DNA of 20,574 nt from an uncultured Synergistaceae bacterium (GTDB lineage: Bacteria > Synergistota > Synergistia > Synergistales > Aminobacteriaceae): the NCBI GenBank assembly GCA_937870605.1, contig CALMZW010000150.1, forward strand, positions 1 through 20,574. The letters run 5' to 3'. Below the pieces are notes generated by a model, which saw only the letters and a program-made list of their open reading frames with translations, ran no database searches and was not told where the DNA came from. How positions within the stretch are numbered: position 1 is the stretch's first letter; the number at the start of each line of letters is the position of its first letter. The position numbers were made by a program, and so were the translations under genes. Of the stretch, positions 1 through 8,222 are shown piece by piece.

Positions 1-2
1 CG

Positions 3-1913
3 CTGCCGGTCATCCTCTTCTGGGAGTTCAACCACTTCCTCGTCCTCGAGGGCGTATCGAACGACCGGTACTTCCTGAACGACCCCGCGACGGGCCCCCG
101 CTCCGTCGACCGGCGGACGATGGACGAATCGTTCACGGGCATCGCGCTCTCGCTCACGCCGGGACCGGAGTTCGAAACGGGCGGCGTGCGCCGCAGTCCG
201 TGGAAGCCGCTGCTCTCGCGCCTGTCCGGCGCGAGGACGGCCGTGATCTTCGCACTGCTCACCGGCCTCGGGCTCGTGATCCCGGGACTGCTCGAACCCG
301 CGTTCCGGCAGATTTTCGCCGACGACGTCATCGCAGGCGGACAGATCGAATGGATGCGGCCCCTCGCGCTGTTCATGGCCGGAGCGTCGCTGCTCGCGTT
401 CGTGCTCGCGCGGCTCCAGACCACCGCGCTCCGGAACCAGGAGGCGTGCATGTCCGTCACGCAATCCGGCGCGTTCCTTCTGCACCTCCTCCGGCTCCCG
501 TACGCCTTTTTCCAGCAGCGCTACGCGGGCGAACTCGGAAACCGCGTCGCGCTGAACGACCTCGTCGCGCAGCGACTGACCCGGGAGCTTTCGGGGGCCT
601 TCCTGCAGTGCATCACGGCCGTCTTCTTCGGATGCATGCTCGTCCTGTACAGCCCGTTCATGGCGCTCGCGGCGCTCGCGGCCTCGGCGCTGGTCGCCGC
701 CATCATCGCGGCGATCCGCCGCAGGAGGGCCGACCTGAACGAGCGCATGAGCATGGAGGCCGGAAAATTCGCGGGACTCGCCCTCGGCGGCATTCGCGTG
801 ATCGAGACGATCAAGTCGTTCGGAGGGGAGAACAACCAGTTCGTCCGCCTCGCGGGGCAACTGACGAAACTCGAAAACGCCACGATGGAGCTCGCCTCCT
901 ACGACGCGTGGATCGTGCCTGCGCTTCCGACCGTCACGGGCCTCGCGATGGCTCTCGTGCTCTACATCGGAGGGCTCGACGTCATGGACGGAACGATGAC
1001 GCTCGGCATGCTGCTCGCGGCGCAGACGCTCATGCTCCAGACCCTGACGCCCGTGACGAACCTCGCGCAGCTCTGGAACACCTGTCAGGACGCGCAGGCC
1101 GCGGTCGCGCGTCTGGATGACGTCCGGAACTACCCGTGCCCCCCCGAACGCCCGTCGCTCGAAACCGGCGCCCTCAAACGCGCCCCGGCGGTCCGGCTCT
1201 CGGGCAGGCTCGACATCGAAGGGCTCACGTTCGGCTACGCGCCGCTCGCCCCCGCGCTCATCGAGGACTTCTCGCTCACGCTCGTCCCGGGCTCGCGCGT
1301 CGCCCTCGTCGGCTCCTCGGCGTCGGGAAAGTCCACGATCGCCAAGCTCATCAGCGGCCTGCTCGTCCCCTGGTCGGGACGGATCCTGCTCGACGGCCGC
1401 CCGATCGGGGAGATCCCCGGCGAACTGCTTCGCGCCTCGCTCTCCTCCGTGGATCAGGACCTGATGCTCTGCGAGGGAACCGTCCTCGACAACCTCACGC
1501 TCTGGGACCACACGATCCCGCGCGAACAGGTCATCCAGGCCGCCCGCGACGCGGACATCCACGAGGAGATCGCGTCCCGGAGCGGCGGCTACGACAGCAT
1601 CGTCGAGGAGAACGGACGCAACTTCAGCGGCGGCCAGAAGCAGCGGCTCGAGATCGCGCGATCGCTCGTGCGAAACCCGTCGCTGCTCGTCCTCGACGAA
1701 GCGACGAGCGCGCTCGACCCGCCGATGGAGGAGCGCATCGACCGGGCGCTCCGGAGGCGCGGCTGCACCTGTCTCATCGTCGCGCACCGGCTCTCCACCA
1801 TCCGCGACTGCGACGAAATCATCGTGCTCGAACGAGGCCGGGTGCTCGAGCGCGGGACGCACGACGCGCTCATGGCGCGCGCCGGGCGATACGCCGAACT
1901 GATCGAAAACTGA
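3..1913 (+). CDS. NHLM-type peptidase-containing ABC exporter (C39 peptidase/permease/ATPase), 5' partial
   Basis: This inner-membrane exporter would cleave double-glycine-type leader peptides and export the matured peptide. The reading frame is open to the left edge, so the N-terminus, with the catalytic Cys, is missing. The visible 636 residues begin in the C39 peptidase: the catalytic His lies in the FNHFLVLEG context (fragment residue 11) and the catalytic Asp in NDP (residue 27). A six-helix ABC transmembrane domain follows (about residues 70-370). The ATPase has Walker A GSSASGKS (Lys443), signature FSGGQKQR, Walker B VLDEATSALD (Asp565/Glu566) and H-loop VAHRLSTI. A second ABC protein with NHLM features starts 36 bp downstream, which matches the paired exporters of NHLM clusters. 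The family is clear. The NHLM subtype is inferred from the pairing. Precursor and modification genes, if present, lie upstream of the window. Confidence 0.88.
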   Translation: MPVILFWEFNHFLVLEGVSNDRYFLNDPATGPRSVDRRTMDESFTGIALSLTPGPEFETGGVRRSPWKPLLSRLSGARTAVIFALLTGLGLVIPGLLEPAFRQIFADDVIAGGQIEWMRPLALFMAGASLLAFVLARLQTTALRNQEACMSVTQSGAFLLHLLRLPYAFFQQRYAGELGNRVALNDLVAQRLTRELSGAFLQCITAVFFGCMLVLYSPFMALAALAASALVAAIIAAIRRRRADLNERMSMEAGKFAGLALGGIRVIETIKSFGGENNQFVRLAGQLTKLENATMELASYDAWIVPALPTVTGLAMALVLYIGGLDVMDGTMTLGMLLAAQTLMLQTLTPVTNLAQLWNTCQDAQAAVARLDDVRNYPCPPERPSLETGALKRAPAVRLSGRLDIEGLTFGYAPLAPALIEDFSLTLVPGSRVALVGSSASGKSTIAKLISGLLVPWSGRILLDGRPIGEIPGELLRASLSSVDQDLMLCEGTVLDNLTLWDHTIPREQVIQAARDADIHEEIASRSGGYDSIVEENGRNFSGGQKQRLEIARSLVRNPSLLVLDEATSALDPPMEERIDRALRRRGCTCLIVAHRLSTIRDCDEIIVLERGRVLERGTHDALMARAGRYAELIEN

Positions 1914-1949
1914 TTCCCGCCCCGTGGCTCGGGGCGAAGAGGAGCGCGC

Positions 1950-4900
1950 ATGCCGGAAAAACCCGCTTCGAACATGATAACGGAACCTCCCTGCACGGGA
2001 GCGATTTTTGACGTGACCGGACGATCCCCGTTCTTTCTCGACGGCGCGGAGAATCTGTGGGTCGTCCTTGACGGACAGATCGACGTCTTTTTCACGCCCC
2101 GTCAGGGCGCCGCGCAGACCGGCCCCCGCGACGCGCTGTTCACGGCAGTGGCGGGAGACATCCTGTTCGGCGTCGATCCCGCGGTCGTCTTCGACCCCTT
2201 CGCGCAGGGCTCGGGCGGAGCGAACGGGCTGATAGCGGGCGGCATCCCCGGAACGAAGGCGCTCCGCTGCGCAAGATCCGAATACCTCGCGCGCGCCCGT
2301 GCGGACGAGCAGTCTCTCGCCGCGGCGGCCGCGCGGATCGACCGGTTCCTCGAACTCATCGGACGCGGCATCGTCAAGGACATCATCCCGGCGCCGAGAA
2401 TCCAGCGGCGTCTTTCCGCCGCGCGCGACGACAACTCCGAGATCGCGCCCGACCAGCCCGTCTCTTCCGGCGACGAACGCCTGCTCTGGGCGAAATTATG
2501 CGCGCCGAACGCGGACGAATCCCCGGTCAACGCACTTTTCGTCGGCTCCGAGCCGCCCCCCGAAAGCTCCTTCTTCCCGATCCCGCCGAACTGCTGGTTC
2601 GTCGCCCAGGAGCCGTGCCGCGCAGCACTGAAGACCACGGCCGACATGATCGCCTCCGGAGAATTCGAGGCCGCCCTCGACGCATGGTACGCGATGGTCG
2701 CCTCGCTGCTGTCAATGAACGCCCGGCTTCGCGCCGCCGACGATCTCGGGGCGCTGCGATCGGCGCAGACGGCCGACCGGGAATCCTTCGCGCGCGCGTT
2801 CGGGGAGCTTTCGTCCGCGCTGCCCGTTCCCCCGCGCGCCGCGGGCGGCGACGAGGCCTCGGAGACGTCGTCCCGGCCGGACAGGAGCGCCCGGCTCCGC
2901 GCCGCGTTCGACATGGTCCTCGAACGACAGGGAGTCACACTGCCGGCCGTTCGCGACGACGAGCAGGCGGACAGCTTTCAGGATCTCGCGGAAGCGTGCG
3001 ATCTGCGGATTCGCGAGGTGCGCCTCTCGGGAAGATGGTGGCTCGAGGACGGAGCGCCGCTCGCAGCTTGGCTTCAGGGGCCCGAATCGGCGCACGGCCG
3101 GACGAAGCCGGTTCCCGTCGCGCTGCTTCCGCCCCGCGCCGGGACGTTCCTCCGGTCCGTCCGGCGGGGCGTCTCCCGGTTTCGCACGACGCGACAACCG
3201 GACGGATACCGGATCTGGGACGCCGAAACGGGCGAACGCCCCGTGGACGAGGACATCGCGTCCCGACTCGACGGAACCGCGTGGCAACTGTACGCATCGC
3301 TGCCGCCCGAGCCGCTGTCGCTTTCGCGGCTGTTCGCGACCCGCAACGGCCGCGACGGAACGGAGGAAGGGGCGATCCGCTCGCTGCTGCTCCGCGGGGA
3401 AGGGCTGTTCGTCACGCTGCTCGAACTCCTGATGGCGGCGCTCGCGCTCGTTCCTCCGGCGATCATCGGCGCCGTCGCGGGCGACGTCATCCCCCGCGGG
3501 AACCGCGAACGCCTGTTGCAGTTCATGCTTCTGCTGGCCGCGGTCGGCGTCTCGACGGGACTGCTGCGCCTCGCCCGGGAGCTGTCGCTCGCCCGCCTCG
3601 AGACGCGCCTGTCGCATCGCGTCATGGCGGGAATCTGGGATCGCATCCTCCGACTTCCGGTCGCCTTCTTCTCACGCTTCCAGGCGGGCGATCTCGTGAA
3701 CCGGGGCATCGGGCTCTTTCTCGTCCGGAGGTCCGCAGTCGGCGCGATCCGTCTCCTCCGGATCAACGTCTTCTTCGTCCTGTTCTCGCTGGCGCAGTGT
3801 TTCTGGTTCGACCGGCGCTCAGCGCTCGCCGGAGCCGCGTGCATGCTCGTTCTGGCGGCCGTCGGCTTCCGGACGGCGCGGCGCCAGATCGATGGGACGC
3901 GACGGATGACGGACATCCAGAACCGGACGTCCGGGCTGACCTTCCAGATTCTCTCGGGCATCGCGAAGCTCCGGACGACAGGCTCGGAAAACCGCGCCTT
4001 CGGCCGATGGGCGACCCTTTTCAGCCGCCAGCGGACCCTCGCCGCGGACGTCCGAAAGGACCTCGACCGGCTCTCGCAGGGCATGACGGTCTTCCCGTTC
4101 GTCGCGACGCTCGTCATCCTCGTCGTCATGGCGGGGCGCTATCACGCGGGCGCACGGGACACCGGCGAGCTGCTCGCGTTCCTCTCCGCGTGGGCGACGC
4201 TCCAGGTCTCCTTCCTGGCGTGCCTTTCCTCCGCCGCGCTGCTCGCCGGAACGCTCCCCGGCATCGAGAACCTGCACCCCATCCTCGGGGCGTACCCGGA
4301 ATCGGGCCGTGGAAAGACGGACCCGGGGCGGATCACGGGGCGCATCGACATCGAGAACATCACCTTCAGCTACCCGGCCGCACGCGGCGACGATGACCGG
4401 CCCCACGCGCCGCGCCCGATCCTGCGCGACTTCAGCCTTCACATACGCCCCGGAGAATTCGTCGCCGTGGTCGGTCCGTCGGGCTCGGGGAAGTCCACGC
4501 TCCTTCGCCTGCTGCTGGGGTTCGAGACGCCGGATATGGGCTCCATCTTCTACGACAGCAAGGATCTGAACGACCTCGACAAGAAGAAGCTCCGGTCGTC
4601 GCTCGGCGTCGTCCTGCAGGACGGCGGGCTGCTCTCGGGCGATATCGCGACGAATGTCCGGTGTTCGCGAGCCTTTTCGCTCGATCAGGTCCGCGAGGCG
4701 CTCGAAACCGCGGGGCTCACGGAAGAGATCGACGTGATGCCGATGGGGCTCCACACGATCGTCAGCGAGGGGGCGGGGACGCTCTCCGGCGGCCAGAAGC
4801 AGCGGCTCCTGATCGCGCGCGCCGTCGCGGGGCGTCCGCGCGTGCTGATGTTCGACGAGGCCACCTCCGCGCTCGACAACCGGACGCAGGCGAAGATCTC

Positions 4901-5090
4901 GCGCAGCCTCGAACGGATCGACGCGACCCGGATCGTCGTCGCCCACCGGCTGTCAACGATCTCGCACGCCGACCGGATCGTCGTCATGGACCGGGGAACC
5001 ATCGCCGAAGAGGGGACGTTCGACGAACTGATGGCGCGCGACGGCCTCTTCCGGACCCTCGCGAAACGTCAGATGCTCGTCACGGCGTGA
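1950..5090 (+). CDS. NHLM-type ABC transporter permease/ATPase with long soluble N-terminal region
   Basis: This 1046-residue protein is probably the second ABC subunit of the peptide exporter. The ATG has a GAGGAG ribosome site about 8 bp upstream. Residues about 20-90 resemble a cyclic-nucleotide-binding-like beta domain (WVVLDGQIDVFF, then AGDILFGVDP). Residues about 350-470 carry the PVALLP / PVDEDIA / LPPEPLS pattern I associate with the NHLM permease/ATPase family. There is no Cys protease core. Membrane helices start near residue 488. The ATPase has Walker A GPSGSGKST (Lys848), signature LSGGQKQR (945-952), Walker B Asp969/Glu970 and switch His999, so it looks catalytically competent. 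It follows the C39-ABC gene by 36 bp and is presumably in the same operon. The stop codon faces the echF stop across 4 bp. Function comes from family resemblance. The regulatory role of the N-terminal part is unknown. Confidence 0.87.
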   Translation: MPEKPASNMITEPPCTGAIFDVTGRSPFFLDGAENLWVVLDGQIDVFFTPRQGAAQTGPRDALFTAVAGDILFGVDPAVVFDPFAQGSGGANGLIAGGIPGTKALRCARSEYLARARADEQSLAAAAARIDRFLELIGRGIVKDIIPAPRIQRRLSAARDDNSEIAPDQPVSSGDERLLWAKLCAPNADESPVNALFVGSEPPPESSFFPIPPNCWFVAQEPCRAALKTTADMIASGEFEAALDAWYAMVASLLSMNARLRAADDLGALRSAQTADRESFARAFGELSSALPVPPRAAGGDEASETSSRPDRSARLRAAFDMVLERQGVTLPAVRDDEQADSFQDLAEACDLRIREVRLSGRWWLEDGAPLAAWLQGPESAHGRTKPVPVALLPPRAGTFLRSVRRGVSRFRTTRQPDGYRIWDAETGERPVDEDIASRLDGTAWQLYASLPPEPLSLSRLFATRNGRDGTEEGAIRSLLLRGEGLFVTLLELLMAALALVPPAIIGAVAGDVIPRGNRERLLQFMLLLAAVGVSTGLLRLARELSLARLETRLSHRVMAGIWDRILRLPVAFFSRFQAGDLVNRGIGLFLVRRSAVGAIRLLRINVFFVLFSLAQCFWFDRRSALAGAACMLVLAAVGFRTARRQIDGTRRMTDIQNRTSGLTFQILSGIAKLRTTGSENRAFGRWATLFSRQRTLAADVRKDLDRLSQGMTVFPFVATLVILVVMAGRYHAGARDTGELLAFLSAWATLQVSFLACLSSAALLAGTLPGIENLHPILGAYPESGRGKTDPGRITGRIDIENITFSYPAARGDDDRPHAPRPILRDFSLHIRPGEFVAVVGPSGSGKSTLLRLLLGFETPDMGSIFYDSKDLNDLDKKKLRSSLGVVLQDGGLLSGDIATNVRCSRAFSLDQVREALETAGLTEEIDVMPMGLHTIVSEGAGTLSGGQKQRLLIARAVAGRPRVLMFDEATSALDNRTQAKISRSLERIDATRIVVAHRLSTISHADRIVVMDRGTIAEEGTFDELMARDGLFRTLAKRQMLVTA

Positions 5091-5094
5091 CGGG

Positions 5095-5397
5095 TCATCC
5101 TCTCGGCTTGCGGTAGTCCGGCTTCATCGACAGGCACTTCTTCGGGCAGACCTCCGCGCATCCGCCGCAGAGGATGCAGCGGTAGGGGTCGAGCGTCCAC
5201 GCCTGTTCGTCGCGCCGGACTTCGATGGCCCCTGCGGGACACCTTCGGGCGCACAGCCCGCAGAAGACGCAGTCCCCGATATTCATGTCCAGGCGGAAAC
5301 GGCCCCCCTCGACCGTCGGCGAAGGCGCGGCCGGATAGTTGCGCGTCGCGGGCCCCGTGAGCAGATTCTTCAATACGTTTCGCACGAACGGAATCAT
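5095..5397 (-). CDS. echF: Ech hydrogenase subunit F, two-[4Fe-4S] ferredoxin-like protein
   Basis: This 100-residue NuoI/HycB-like subunit would relay electrons between soluble ferredoxin and the hydrogenase small subunit. Two complete 4Fe-4S motifs are visible: C43-x2-C46-x2-C49-x3-C53 and C74-x2-C77-x2-C80-x3-C84, with an additional Cys88. The chosen ATG (MIPFVRNV...) lies 2 bp after the echE stop and has GGAG nine bases upstream. The frame runs open further upstream inside echE, but those extra residues are an antisense-like shadow and are not used. It is the last gene of the operon. Its stop lies 4 bp from the convergent NHLM ABC stop, and no terminator hairpin fits between them. Confidence 0.93.
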   Translation of the reverse strand: MIPFVRNVLKNLLTGPATRNYPAAPSPTVEGGRFRLDMNIGDCVFCGLCARRCPAGAIEVRRDEQAWTLDPYRCILCGGCAEVCPKKCLSMKPDYRKPRG

Positions 5398-5399
5398 GG

Positions 5400-6479
5400 C
5401 TATCGCTCCGTGCACGAGATGCAGGGATCGATGGACAGGATGATCACGGGGACGTCCGACGTGCTGCACCCCGGAACCATCGCAAGCAACGCCGGGACGT
5501 TCGCGAACGTCGGCGTGCGGATCCGCACCCGGTCCAGCATGGGAGAGCCGTTGGCGCGAAGGTAGTACAGCACTTCGCCCCGGGGCTGCTCGACACGCTC
5601 GATCGTCTCGCCGTCGGGGTTTCCCCGGAAGGGCGTCGCGATCGGGGTCGCCGGCATTTTCGCGAGCACCTGTTCCACGAGCCCGAACGATTGCAGGATT
5701 TCCTCGCAGCGCACGAGCATCCGCGCGTAACTGTCCCCCTCCGTATGCGTCACGACCTCGAAGTCGAGATCGCCGTACGCGGCATAGCCGCGCGTCCGGT
5801 GGTCGATCGCGATGCCGCAGGCCTTCGCGACCGGGCCGACCGCTCCCGTGACGCGCGCGGCTTCCGCCGACAACACGCCGACGCCGACGGTCCGCGTTTT
5901 CACGGTGATGTCGTCCCGAACGGCCGGCAGGATTTCGAGGGTGTCCGCGCGGAGCGACTCGACGCGCGACCGGATGCCGCTGAAGTCCGCGTCCGGAACG
6001 TCGCGCCGGACGCCGCCGATGCAGCACGTTCCCAGCATGATCCGGGCGCCGGCCGTCGCCTCCATGAGGCCGAGGATGCCCTCGCGGATGCGCCACACCT
6101 GCATGAACAGCGACTCGAAGCCGAAGGAGTCCGCGAAGAGCCCGAGCCACAGCAGGTGGCTGTGCAGCCGGTGCAGCTCCGCCCAGAAGACGCGAAGATA
6201 CTTCGCCCTCGCGGGCGGTTCGATGCCGAGCAGCGTCTCGATCGCCTGGCAGTACGCCTGCGAATGGATGAAGCTGCAAATCCCGCAGACGCGTTCGATC
6301 AGGAACACGTCCTGGACGAAGTCCTTCCGCTCCGCGAGCTTTTCGAGTCCGCGATGGATGTACCCGATGGAGGGGATGGCCTCGACGACGCGCCCGTCCT
6401 CCATCGTGAGCCTGAGTTGCAGCGGCTCCGGCAGCACGGGGTGCTGGGGGCCGAATGGGATGACCGTATTCTTCGTCAT
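5400..6479 (-). CDS. echE: Ech hydrogenase large catalytic subunit ([NiFe] site)
   Basis: This 359-residue NuoD-like large subunit of a group 4 [NiFe]-hydrogenase carries the H2-forming or H2-oxidising site. The N-terminal nickel ligands are in RVCGIC (Cys65, Cys68) and the C-terminal ligands in DPCISC (Cys353, Cys356). All four are present, so this is a true hydrogenase and not a complex I NuoD. The protein stops three residues after the last Cys, so it has no C-terminal extension for a maturation protease. My recollection is that this is also the case in EchE and CooH. The start codon overlaps the echD stop as ATGA, with AAGGGA upstream, implying translational coupling. Catalysis happens on the cytoplasmic face of the membrane complex. 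No hyp maturation genes are seen in the window. Confidence 0.95.
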   Translation of the reverse strand: MTKNTVIPFGPQHPVLPEPLQLRLTMEDGRVVEAIPSIGYIHRGLEKLAERKDFVQDVFLIERVCGICSFIHSQAYCQAIETLLGIEPPARAKYLRVFWAELHRLHSHLLWLGLFADSFGFESLFMQVWRIREGILGLMEATAGARIMLGTCCIGGVRRDVPDADFSGIRSRVESLRADTLEILPAVRDDITVKTRTVGVGVLSAEAARVTGAVGPVAKACGIAIDHRTRGYAAYGDLDFEVVTHTEGDSYARMLVRCEEILQSFGLVEQVLAKMPATPIATPFRGNPDGETIERVEQPRGEVLYYLRANGSPMLDRVRIRTPTFANVPALLAMVPGCSTSDVPVIILSIDPCISCTER

Positions 6480-6847
6480 GCCTGTCCCTTCTTTTCCTCA
6501 TATCGCGCGGCCTGGGGCGCGCTCGGCGCGTCTTGCGCCAGCAGAAGCAGCTTTTTGAAGTCCGGATGCAGCCCCATGAAGGTGATTCCGAACAGGTCCG
6601 CGATCTCGTTCTCGATGAGCATGGCCGCGGGATAGACGCCCGTCAGGCTCGGAACCTTCGTCCCGAACGGCGCGGACACGCGGAAGGTCAGCAGGTCGTA
6701 GTCGAGGTCGAAGTGATAGAGCAGTTCGAAACCATCAGGGACGTTCACGCAGGTCGCCGTCACCATCCGGTAGCCTTCGGTGTGCAGGAGCGATGCCTCG
6801 CGCACCAGCTCGGCGATTTCGATATTCCGTTCACACGGCAGCGTCAT
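6476..6847 (-). CDS. echD: Ech hydrogenase subunit D (NuoC-like 30-kDa subunit)
   Basis: This 123-residue NuoC-related structural subunit bridges the large and small hydrogenase subunits. It is recognised by the family's C-terminal block YPAAMLIENEIADLFGITF and the following FMGLHPDF, which match the complex I 30-kDa signature. It has no metal-binding Cys pattern, as expected. It begins inside the 3' end of echC (17-bp overlap) with AGGAGAGG upstream, and its stop overlaps the echE start by 4 bp. A short separate NuoC-like protein, not fused to the large subunit, is typical of Ech and differs from formate hydrogenlyase, where the two are fused. That supports the Ech assignment over Hyc/Hyf. 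Confidence 0.88.
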   Translation of the reverse strand: MTLPCERNIEIAELVREASLLHTEGYRMVTATCVNVPDGFELLYHFDLDYDLLTFRVSAPFGTKVPSLTGVYPAAMLIENEIADLFGITFMGLHPDFKKLLLLAQDAPSAPQAARYEEKKGQA

Positions 6848-7331
6848 GGGCGACCTCTCCTCTCCCCTTGCGGAACACGATCGGTTCCTTCTCGGGCGCG
6901 TGCGAGTCCAGCCCGAGATGCCGTTCGTCGAGCTTCTTCACGGCCAGCAGAAAGCCGTCGATGATCGCCTCGGGCCGGGGCGGGCACCCGGGGACGAACA
7001 CGTCCACCGGAAGCACCTTGTCGATGCCGCCGAAGACGTTGTAGCTCCCGGCGAAGACGCCGCCCGACGAGGAGCACACGCCGAGCGCGAGGACGACACG
7101 CGGCTCGCGCATCTGGCTGTAGATCTGCCGCAGCACGGGCGCGTTCTTGAAGTTGACGCTCCCGGTCACGACGAGGATATCCGCCTGCTTCGGGTTTCCC
7201 GCGTGAAGGATGCCGAAGCGTTCGACATCGTACATCGGCGTCAGGCACGCGAGCAGTTCGATATCGCACCCGTTGCAGCTGTTGCAGTTATAGTGGACGA
7301 ACCAGGGGGACCGCGACAGGATTTTCGTCAT
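6831..7331 (-). CDS. echC: Ech hydrogenase small subunit (NuoB-like, [4Fe-4S])
   Basis: This 166-residue small subunit holds the proximal [4Fe-4S] cluster that passes electrons to the NiFe site. The cluster ligands fit C19-x2-C22 (within CNSCNGCDIE), C86 in LGVCSSSGG and C116 in VPGCPPRPE, which is the NuoB/HycG pattern. It is a single-cluster small subunit without a Tat signal, in keeping with a cytoplasm-facing group 4 enzyme. The start is the ATG at 7331, preceded by a perfect AAGGAGG (7341-7347) nine bases upstream. The ribosome site sits just past the echB stop. A longer open frame continues upstream through echB, but its residues are not NuoB-like and were discarded. Confidence 0.94.
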   Translation of the reverse strand: MTKILSRSPWFVHYNCNSCNGCDIELLACLTPMYDVERFGILHAGNPKQADILVVTGSVNFKNAPVLRQIYSQMREPRVVLALGVCSSSGGVFAGSYNVFGGIDKVLPVDVFVPGCPPRPEAIIDGFLLAVKKLDERHLGLDSHAPEKEPIVFRKGRGEVAHDAAV

Positions 7332-7348
7332 GTGAGTCCGCCTCCTTC

Positions 7349-8209
7349 TCAGAGATAGAGCCACAGGACGTTCGTGATCGCGAGAAGCACCGGGAACGAC
7401 CACATGAACGACACGACCCGCAGCGGAACGAGCCGCGCGGTGGACGTGTCGACGACGCACTGGGCGAAGAAGTATACGGCGGCGAGCAGAATACCCGGGA
7501 CGACGCTCGTCGACCAGAAGAACGCGATGATCGCGTACAGCATGAAGACCTCGTAGTAGTGCGCGATTTCGAGCACCGCAAGCAGCGGGCCGGAATACTC
7601 GATCGTGATGCCCTTGACCAGCTCCTGGTGCGCGTGGTGCGAGGTCGCGATGTCGAACGGCGACTTCTCCATCTTGATCAGCAGACAGAAGAAGAAGGCG
7701 GCGCAGACGAGCGGCAGGTGAAAGAGCATCGGCGCCTGGAGCATCGGGACGCTCGACGCCATGAAGCTTCCCGTGATCCGGTGGAGGCCGATGACGAGAA
7801 GCACGAGCACCGGCTCGTAGGCGAGGATCTGCATGATGCGCCGCTGCGCGCCGATCCGGCTGTAGGGCGATGCGACGCTCTGCGCGCCGAGAACGAGCGC
7901 GATGGAGCCGAACGCGTGGATGAACACCGCCATCAGAAGGTCCTGCCCCGTCACGAGCAGCGTCAGCGTCATCACGATCATCCCGAGGTACATATAGGCA
8001 TAGAGCACCTGCAGGCGCGACTGGCACGTCGCTTCCTTCGAGCAGAGCTTGAGCAGGTCGAAAAAGGGCTGCAGCACGGGAGGTCCCATCCGTCCCTGGA
8101 GACGGGCCGTGAGCTTTCGGTCGAGCCCCGTGAGGAGCCCTCCGATCAGTGGAGCCGCGAGAAGCAGCAGAGCGATCGCCGGCAACGGCGCCGTCAATGT
8201 CGAAGGCAT
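7349..8209 (-). CDS. echB: Ech hydrogenase membrane subunit B (NuoH/HycD-like)
   Basis: This 286-residue integral membrane protein of the NuoH/HycD family anchors the soluble arm and forms the start of the ion path. It shows the family block GRMGPPVLQPFFDLLKL near residues 39-55 and the acidic cytoplasmic-loop motif SPFDIATSHHAHQE. About eight hydrophobic helices are visible. The ATG at 8209 has a strong AGGAGGGG (8217-8224) seven bases upstream, overlapping the echA stop codon, so translation is probably coupled. The echA stop lies 13 bp upstream and echC starts 17 bp downstream. NuoH of complex I is an alternative by family, but the hydrogenase neighbours and length favour EchB. Confidence 0.92.
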   Translation of the reverse strand: MPSTLTAPLPAIALLLLAAPLIGGLLTGLDRKLTARLQGRMGPPVLQPFFDLLKLCSKEATCQSRLQVLYAYMYLGMIVMTLTLLVTGQDLLMAVFIHAFGSIALVLGAQSVASPYSRIGAQRRIMQILAYEPVLVLLVIGLHRITGSFMASSVPMLQAPMLFHLPLVCAAFFFCLLIKMEKSPFDIATSHHAHQELVKGITIEYSGPLLAVLEIAHYYEVFMLYAIIAFFWSTSVVPGILLAAVYFFAQCVVDTSTARLVPLRVVSFMWSFPVLLAITNVLWLYL

Positions 8210-8222
8210 GGACGCACCCCTC

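Noticed and set aside
2498..4396. A 632-codon alternative frame on the plus strand inside the second NHLM ABC gene
   Set aside because: Dominated by Arg, Gly, Pro and Ala with no recognisable domain; the other frame carries all ABC motifs.
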